64,000 bases of DNA from assembly GCA_021401465.1 (NCBI GenBank), contig JADDMT010000134.1:1-64000 (forward strand). The letters are read 5' to 3'. Shown here piece after piece: positions 58,091 to 64,000 of the stretch. Positions within the stretch are counted from its first letter, which is position 1. The number at the start of each line of letters is the position of its first letter. A program made the position numbers and the translations under genes. Under the pieces are notes generated by a model. It was given only the letters and a program-made list of their open reading frames with translations. It was not told the origin of the DNA and did not search any database. Source of the DNA: Teratosphaeria epicoccoides. Its lineage: Eukaryota; Ascomycota; Dothideomycetes; Mycosphaerellales; Teratosphaeriaceae.

Positions 58091-61000
58091 CGTTCCTTTC
58101 TCGAAACTTCGTATCTTTTGCTAACAGTTTCGCAGATGTTCTAGGGGTTCCTAGGTGTTCTCGGTACTCCTATATCCTTCCCATTTTACTAAGTACTCTC
58201 GCTGTCCGTTCTGCTAGCAAGTGTCGACAATCTTCTTAACAGAGTACTCGGGTTCTTCTACTTTAGGGTCAAGTAGTAAGGGTTCCGTTTGTAGTGCGGC
58301 GTCTAGCGCTACTTGTTCTAGCAGAGAGACATAGAACATAGGGTGTATTCTCATCTGCTTAGGTAGCTATAACTCAAAATTAACTAGTCCTTTCTTAGCC
58401 TTAATCCTAAATAGTCCTAGTTTTACAGCGTCTAGTTTTTTACTCGGCTTGTCTGATTTAATATGACAGCAGAGGAGATATACCTTGTCCCCCTCCTTTG
58501 GAATTAGTCCCTCAATTCTCTTACGATTCACGTACTATGCCATGTTCTGCTAATAGAACTGCAGGTCGAGTCGTGCTTCTGTTTGTAGTTAGCGTAGATG
58601 TTCTACTCGTCTAAGTGCTACTAGGTTTAGATTACTAGCTAAGATGTCCGGGATGTCTTCTATAGCTAATCTATATGCCATCTAAAAAGGCGAGAGTCCT
58701 GTCGACTCTGCTAGCGTACTATTATACGCAAGCTATACTATTAGCAATAACTCTACCTAGTTGTTCTAGTCCCTATTCATATAGGATCGAAGGTACTGTT
58801 CTAACGTCTAATTTAGACGTTCTGTCTGTCTATCTGTCTAAGGGTAGAAGGAAGCACTTAGTCGATGTTTGACCTAGAATTGCCTCATTAGGGCTCTCTA
58901 GAAGTTAGAGGTAAACACAGATCCTCGATCTGTTACTAGGTCCTGTAGCATGCCGTGTAGTGCTACTACCTATTTAATGAAGACATGCGCAATATCTTTA
59001 GTCTTGAAGTCTTTGTAGTAAGGGATAAATTTCCTAAACTTAGTAAATTAGTCGGCTACTACTATGATCCCGTCGAAGAACTCATTCGTAGCGGGTTCTC
59101 TTAACTAAGGTAGTTTAACGATGAAATCCATGGCGAGCGATTCCTATAGCCGTTAAGGTACCTTAAGTAGTCATAGTAGCCTATACAGTTTATGACAGTC
59201 ATGCTTACTTCGTTAGCAAGTCACATATCGACAGACGTAGTCCTTAATTACCTTGCTCATCCTAGGGAAGTAATATTCTTGTTAGAGAATTTGCTTCATT
59301 TTAGACAGTCCCGGGTGTCCTGCCTAAGGTATGTCATGTTAGAGGCGTAGTAGCTCTGATCGTAAAGACGTTAGCACATATACTAATCCTTAAAACAGAA
59401 GGATTCCGTCTTTGTCTTCCTAATCCTCCTGTCTATTTATGTCGTCGCGGACAGCGAGTGTAGTTAGGTCGTAGACTAGCGCGTTCTTTAGGTCGTCCTG
59501 AAATTCACTAGTCTATGTAATAGTTATAGCTGCGAGTTAGTTAACTCCTAGCGTGCTATCGCTATTTTCCTAGAGAATAGCGTGTTTCTCCTGCTTCACG
59601 CCCTTCATGTAGTTAGTCTAGCGGCTAAGTGTATCAGCGTGTGCATTATTAGTCCCCTTGCGATAGACGATCTTGCAGTTAAAACTAGAGAGCTCCTTAC
59701 TCTACCGAACCTGTTATCAGTTTAACTCTTTTGTCATTATGAAGTATCGCAAGTTCTTATAGTCTGTGTAGACTGTGACCTAGTGCTTAGAACCTTCTAA
59801 GTAGACTCGCCAGGCCTTGTAGGCGTCTACTATAGCTAGAAGTTCTTTGTTATAGACGTCATATTAGAGTTTAGGTCTAGACAATTTCCTCGAGTAGTAG
59901 GCAACTAGCTGTAGTCGTCTACTCGGTCCTAGTTGACTTAAGCATGCCCTAAGTGCTACGTCAGAGGCATCTGTTTCGACTATAATAGGCTTATCTAGGT
60001 CGAATACAAGTAAGATTAGCTAATCTGTGAATTGTTGCTTAAGTTCCTTAAAGGCATTCTGTTAGGCGTCGTCCTACACAAATAGTGTATCCTTTAGTAG
60101 AAATTAGCGAATCTAAGGAAGGACTACACTTCCTTAACATTAGTTAGCATAGGCTACTCTTTTACGACTTAGACTTTCTTAGTGTCTATCTTGATTCTAT
60201 TCTATGCTACTACGTAGCTAAGGAATTATACTTCCTGCTTGTAAAACTCGCTCTTCTAAGGCTTAACCTTTAACTAGTAATCCTAGAGTTTCTAAAGTAC
60301 CTTATACACATGAGTCCTATGTTCTTTAATCGTCTGTAAGTAGACAAGGATGTCATCTAGGTATATAACTACAAAGACATCAAGGTACTCTTATAGCATG
60401 TTATTAATAAATGCCTGCTATGTAGCCAGGGCATTTGTTAACCTAAATAGCATGACTATGTACTTGTAGTATCTAAACCTAGTTCGGAATACAGTCTTCT
60501 ATTCTTCGCCTTCCTTAATTTAAATTCGGTTATATACTCTAGGTATGTCAAACTTCAAGAACTACATTGCTCCTTATAGGTAGTCCTGTAATTCTAAGAG
60601 CAAAGGAAGTAGATAACTATTCTTTATTATGATGTCATTTAATCTATAATAATCTATGTAGAGTCGCTAGTTATCTTCCCCCTTAGGCACAAACAGGATC
60701 AGATATCTAGCTAGGGACTATAACTCGCGGATAAAGCCTTTCTAGAGGTTATCTTTAAGGTATTTCTAGAGAATCTCTAGTTTCGCTACTAATAACAGGC
60801 AAACTAATTGCTTTATTAGTATCTTGCTAGAGAGTAAGGGTATCCTGTAGTCCTACTCCTAGTACTCTAGCAGAGCTTCTTAGTTAGGTTCTTCCTTAAA
60901 AAGAGTAGCGAACTCTTTATACTTATTAGGAACTATGAATTCGACCTTGACTTCTAATTACATTACTTTAACCTATAGGACATGTACTTCCTGTTCTAGA

Positions 61001-61210
61001 TCCTTAATAGCAGCTACTATCTCGCTTAAAGTCATAGCACATATTTCGATCTTGCCTAGTACATTATGTACTACAGGTAGAGGTATTAATCTTAAGAGTT
61101 CTAGGAACTAGATCCTCTTATTCTTCTAGTCAAGATAGGAGTTAGCGTTTCTTAGCCATAGTAACCCTAGTACTACATCTGAGCCTAATAACTCTGTGAT
61201 GTCAAACTAG

Positions 61211-61215
61211 AGCAT
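61211..61215. repeat. Left target-site duplication of the TRIM (AGCAT)
   Basis: AGCAT directly precedes the left LTR and recurs at 61,860-61,864. Confidence 0.88.
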
Positions 61216-61398
61216 TAATAGGGAAGGTATGCTAACCTTTTACTACTACCTTACATAGCTACAAAAGGCTTAGTAATTAGTCCTGTAACAGGGCTGATTA
61301 CAGTCGGCTACATATCCACACACACTGCAACCCGATTAATATCCGCGAGGTCACGTGACGCCAAGCCTGCGGCTTGCGCCCGTACGTCCGGCATATCA
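61216..61398 (-). repeat. Left LTR of the TRIM (3' LTR in element orientation)
   Basis: 183 bp, ends T(A/G)ATA...TATCA. Compared with the right copy it carries T/A at 10 transition sites, all within its first 89 bases. Confidence 0.9.
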
Positions 61399-61459
61399 TT
61401 ATCCCCTCTCCCTAAGGGGACCGCCCTCGATTCTACTGAACCAAACGGCGCACCGTTGC

Positions 61460-61542
61460 ATGACTCAGAGGCGGGGGGGTCTGCATGGACACATGACTTA
61501 GAGGGAGGCGGCTAACTCTCCATGGACACATGACTTAGCGGC
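61460..61542. repeat. Internal repeats of the TRIM with TGACTCA/TGACTTA words
   Basis: TGACTCA at 61,461-61,467 and TGACTTA at 61,494-61,500 and 61,531-61,537, spaced 33 and 37 bp apart. The last two sit in nearly identical CATGGACACATGACTTA contexts. TGACTCA is the consensus for AP-1/Gcn4-type bZIP factors. Confidence 0.75.
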
Positions 61543-61623
61543 AGTTTCACCCCGCATGTTCGGGCATTTGTTACCCCGAGCCGGTTGGCATCCGCAGATA
61601 CCCCGCACTCTCAGCCGGAGATC

Positions 61624-61642
61624 CGAGCGAAAACATCGCTCG
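61624..61642. other. Perfect 7-bp stem hairpin in the TRIM interior
   Basis: CGAGCGA (61,624-61,630), loop AAACA, TCGCTCG (61,636-61,642), followed by AACCCGGGTCC. On the minus strand the flank reads GGACCCGGGTTCGAGCGA, which resembles a tRNA T-arm/B-box word but lacks the rest of a tRNA. Confidence 0.7.
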
Positions 61643-61676
61643 AACCCGGGTCCGACCGTACAGGACTAATTACTCT

Positions 61677-61859
61677 TGATAGGGAAGGTGTGCCGACCTT
61701 TTACCACTACCCTACATGGCCACAAAAGGCTTAGTAATCAGTCCTGTAATAGGGCTGAATACAGCCGGCTACATATCTACATATACTACAACCTAAGAAA
61801 TATCCGCAAGGTCACATGACGCCAAGCCTGCAGCTTGCGCCCATATGTCTGGCATATCA
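61677..61859 (-). repeat. Right LTR of the TRIM (5' LTR in element orientation)
   Basis: 183 bp, ungapped partner of 61,216-61,398 with 26 differences, 23 of them transitions. It carries T/A at 13 transition sites, all at or beyond position 74 of the repeat. Confidence 0.9.
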
Positions 61860-61864
61860 AGCAT
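61860..61864. repeat. Right target-site duplication of the TRIM (AGCAT)
   Basis: Exact copy of 61,211-61,215. Confidence 0.88.
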
Positions 61865-64000
61865 CTCTTAGTAGTGTCCTATCCATAGAGGCATTATCTT
61901 AGTCTCTTTATTAAGTACTCCTTAGTTATATGTAACTAGCTTTCTATTAATCGCTTATAGTAAGAAAGCATTTATCTTTGCCTGTAGCTTTATCCTAGCT
62001 ATCCTAGCGAACTTAGGTGTCATGAAGATTCTAGTACATCCTGAATCTATTAAGGCCCTAGCTAGCGTCTTGTTAATATGTACCTATACTCTAAGGTTGT
62101 TTGCATATCTAGCGCTAATTATAGCATATTATTATAGCCCTGTCTAGTCTGTCTGTAGGTCTAATTCTAGCAGACCTTGTCATTTCCTAAATAACTGTCT
62201 TCATAGACTAGTTTAGAGATTATATAGTCTTAGCTTCTTCTCTAAGCGTTACTATTCTCTAGCCTAAGAGGTTGTTCTTACCCTTAGCCTCGCTATTCCT
62301 GCGTGTTTCTTGTGTACTCTATTTTTAAGTAGTAGACTTAGAGTTATAGCACTTGTAAAATCTGAATACCTTTGTAGGTTAGGTAGCCTCCCTAGGGTGT
62401 AAACTCTACCCTAAATAGTACAATTTCTTAGACAACTTTCTAATGCGCGTAAGGTTAAGCTATAACTAGTAGTCTCCTTAGGTGTCGTCGCATACAGTTA
62501 GCTAGTTCGTCATACTAAAGCTAGTTGACATGTTATACTCTATTAATCTATAGGTAAGCTTAAGCCTACTAGTTCTGTATAATTCAGATAATATTAAGCC
62601 TAATGTCATGTAGTAGCATAGCCTATTACTCTATGCTCTTGTCTTCCTCAGAATCAGGAATGACGGCTTTGACAATCTCGTAGTTGTTGTCTGAACCTTC
62701 TTCTTCTTCTTCTAGCTCCTGTTGCCTTAGGACTATTATACTAGAAGGTGTATCCCTTAGCGCACAGATCGACTGTGCCTTGTTTTAGCTAGGGTACTAT
62801 CTAGAACCATCTTTATTACTCATGTGAATTCGACAATCGTCATTATAGCATGTAGTCTAAGTAAGTGTAGCATAGTCTAGTTCTTAAGTAGCGGCAGCCT
62901 TTTGCTTAGGTACTGTCGTTATCGCGCGAGCCTGCTCTGTCCTAGGCGGCTCTTGTCGTTACTTCTTAGCAAAACATTTACAGGCAAAGTGTCCTTTCTT
63001 TCTACAGTTATAGCACTCGAGATTACTCTTATTAAATGGCTTCTTCAGACTATTCTAGGGAGGAGAGCCCTTCTGCGGCTTTCCTTAGGGTCTATTCCTT
63101 AGACGCCCCTTAGTCGCATCTAACTCTATAGGTTAGAGACTATAGTAATCGCTTCGCCATTTTAGTGCTAATCGTTAGACCTTATAGTTAGCCTGTGCTA
63201 GCTTGCGATTTCTATGTTGTCGTTCTTGCTGTCGTTCCTAGATGCGATTATTAATTCTAATCGCAAGATCGCTTATTTCCTTGAATGTCGTTAGCTAATC
63301 TCCTTAGGCAATTTCGTCTTTAACTGTCTCCTTTAGTCCCTAGTAGAACTAAGCGGCTAAAGCATTATCATTCTAGTCGACTTAAGCAGAGAGGGTCTAA
63401 AAGTCCGCGCGGTACTTAATAGCAGAACCCTTCTGCTAGATTCCTAGGAGAGCTCTCTTAGCCTCTTGTTTCTTATTACTAAGCCTAAAAGCTTCGCGTA
63501 ACGCCTAAAACAAAGACTTGTCTAAGTTAAGAATCTCCCTAGTTGTCGTCTTCCTAGCTTCGACATTACTAATGTAATCTAGATAATCTGTTAGATAAGG
63601 CTAGATAAACTCGAACGCTAGTCCCTTCAGGTAAGAGACAATGTACATCATTCGCTTATAATGTGTTATAAACTATTCTGTATCTACATTAAACGCTAAC
63701 TAGCATTATAGGATAAACATCTCGACTTGAGATCGTTGTCCTGTAAACTCTACAGGGCTTCCTATCTTGAAGCTATTGTTGCTATGTCTATTCCTAGTAG
63801 TTAAACCTGCGACAGATGCTAGGCCTATCTCGCTAAGGTAAATAGATTCGAGCTACTACGTAATTTGAGGTATAGTAGCAACTTGTCCTTGTAGTGTTAG
63901 TTGACTGTCGCTAGAAGTTAAACTAATAGCTGAAGAACTATTTGACATAGGCGTATGTTAAGCGCTTAACAAGTCCCCTAATGCTTCCTTAGAAGTAGTG

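Larger units (their letters stand above)
61216..61859 (-). mobile_element. TRIM: miniature non-autonomous LTR retrotransposon
   Basis: 644 bp: two 183-bp LTRs (61,216-61,398 and 61,677-61,859) with TGATA...TATCA ends, a 278-bp internal region, and an AGCAT duplication. It is inserted between the protease and RT parts of Gypsy element 2. In minus orientation a polypurine tract (AGGGAGAGGGGATAA, plus 61,399-61,413) abuts the 3' LTR, fixing the direction. The interior has no coding capacity; it is GC-rich and keeps its CpG sites, unlike the surrounding DNA. No clear tRNA primer site was found next to the 5' LTR. Confidence 0.88.
58130..63948 (-). pseudogene. gag-pol of Gypsy element 2, RIP-inactivated
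   Basis: Gag starts at the ATG at 63,948 (MSNSSSAISLTSSDSQLT). The CCHC zinc knuckle, CYNCRKKGHFACKC, is intact at 63,015-62,974. The protease active site DSG is intact at about 62,047-62,039 within ALIDSGCTRIF. RT has YLDD at 60,363-60,352. RNase H/connection wording (YNKELLAIVDAYKAWRVYLEG) lies at about 59,860-59,770. Integrase has AMDFIVKLP at about 59,130 and a TDRGSVF strand at about 58,920. The chromodomain is at about 58,255-58,130 (REYLVKWEGY, then EPLEHLR). Catalytic positions survive better than in element 1, but many stops remain. Confidence 0.82.
56934..64000 (-). mobile_element. Second Ty3/Gypsy chromovirus, minus strand, runs off the window
   Basis: Minus-strand gag, protease, RT, RNase H, integrase and chromodomain are all recognisable from 63,948 down to about 58,130, but broken by TAG/TAA codons. 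The gag ATG is only about 50 bp from the window end, so the 5' LTR lies just outside. The sequence differs clearly from element 1 (YLDD versus YMDD; different chromodomain), so it is another family. It is interrupted by a nested TRIM (61,216-61,859). Confidence 0.85.

Noticed and set aside
61630..61660. Possible tRNA gene or tRNA-derived SINE in the TRIM
   Set aside because: Only a T-arm-like word and one hairpin are present; there is no acceptor stem, D-arm or anticodon arm, and the flanking direct repeats behave as LTRs.
1..64000. CRISPR arrays, bacterial operons, rRNA or canonical tRNA genes
   Set aside because: None seen; the sequence is eukaryotic with introns, and no regularly spaced repeat-spacer pattern or conserved RNA gene was recognised by eye. 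A tRNAscan/Infernal run would be needed to exclude small RNA genes.

Overview
The window is filamentous-fungal DNA, most likely from a Dothideomycete ascomycete (Mycosphaerellales/Capnodiales-like). This rests on many short introns (about 50-93 nt, GT...AG, with CTAAC/CTGAC branch sites), ascomycete-type protein families, and retrotransposons carrying the C-to-T scars of repeat-induced point mutation (RIP). The lineage is inferred from overall gene content and was not tested by search.

Positions 1-47,400 are an ordinary gene-bearing compartment with genes on both strands. In order: NUP57-type nucleoporin (-), complex I 20.8 kDa/NDUFA8 subunit (+), a small unknown protein (+), a catalase-like haem protein (-), a large secreted But2-domain wall protein (-), a nucleoside deaminase (+), an 80-residue cysteine-rich secreted protein assembled here from three exons (-), an ACBD5/Atg37-like acyl-CoA-binding membrane protein (-), an MFS transporter remnant (+), a membrane-anchored GH5 glycosidase (-), RNA polymerase III subunit RPC82 (-), cytochrome bc1 core protein QCR2 (+), ATP synthase epsilon ATP15 (+), NatC subunit MAK10/NAA35 (+), a DUF3405 protein (+), complex I 78 kDa subunit (-), a 120-aa unknown (+), an F-box-like remnant (+), peroxisomal E2 PEX4 (-), a secreted alpha/beta hydrolase (-), an APC-family amino acid permease (+), a UBL-WLM metalloprotease (-) and a MARVEL-domain protein (-). 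Intron phases were checked for the spliced models: every multi-exon model listed with coordinates sums to a whole number of codons.

At about 47.4 kb the sequence switches abruptly to a repeat compartment rich in CTA/TAG words with almost no open frames. It holds a Copia-like LTR; a structurally complete Gypsy chromovirus (49,125-55,899) with 167-bp LTRs, a TAGGG target duplication, recognisable gag, protease, RT, RNase H, integrase and chromodomain, and many TAG/TAA stops; and a second chromovirus on the minus strand (about 56.9 kb to beyond the window end). A 644-bp miniature LTR element (TRIM) with an AGCAT target duplication sits inside the second one.

The genes are mostly housekeeping. 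Four encode nuclear subunits of mitochondrial respiratory complexes (I, I, III, V), and two concern peroxisomes (PEX4, ACBD5/Atg37-like). The most distinctive observations are the cysteine-rich effector-like gene at 13.1-13.5 kb, and the TRIM, whose two LTRs are mutated only in their outward-facing halves, as expected if RIP leaked inward from the surrounding repeat.
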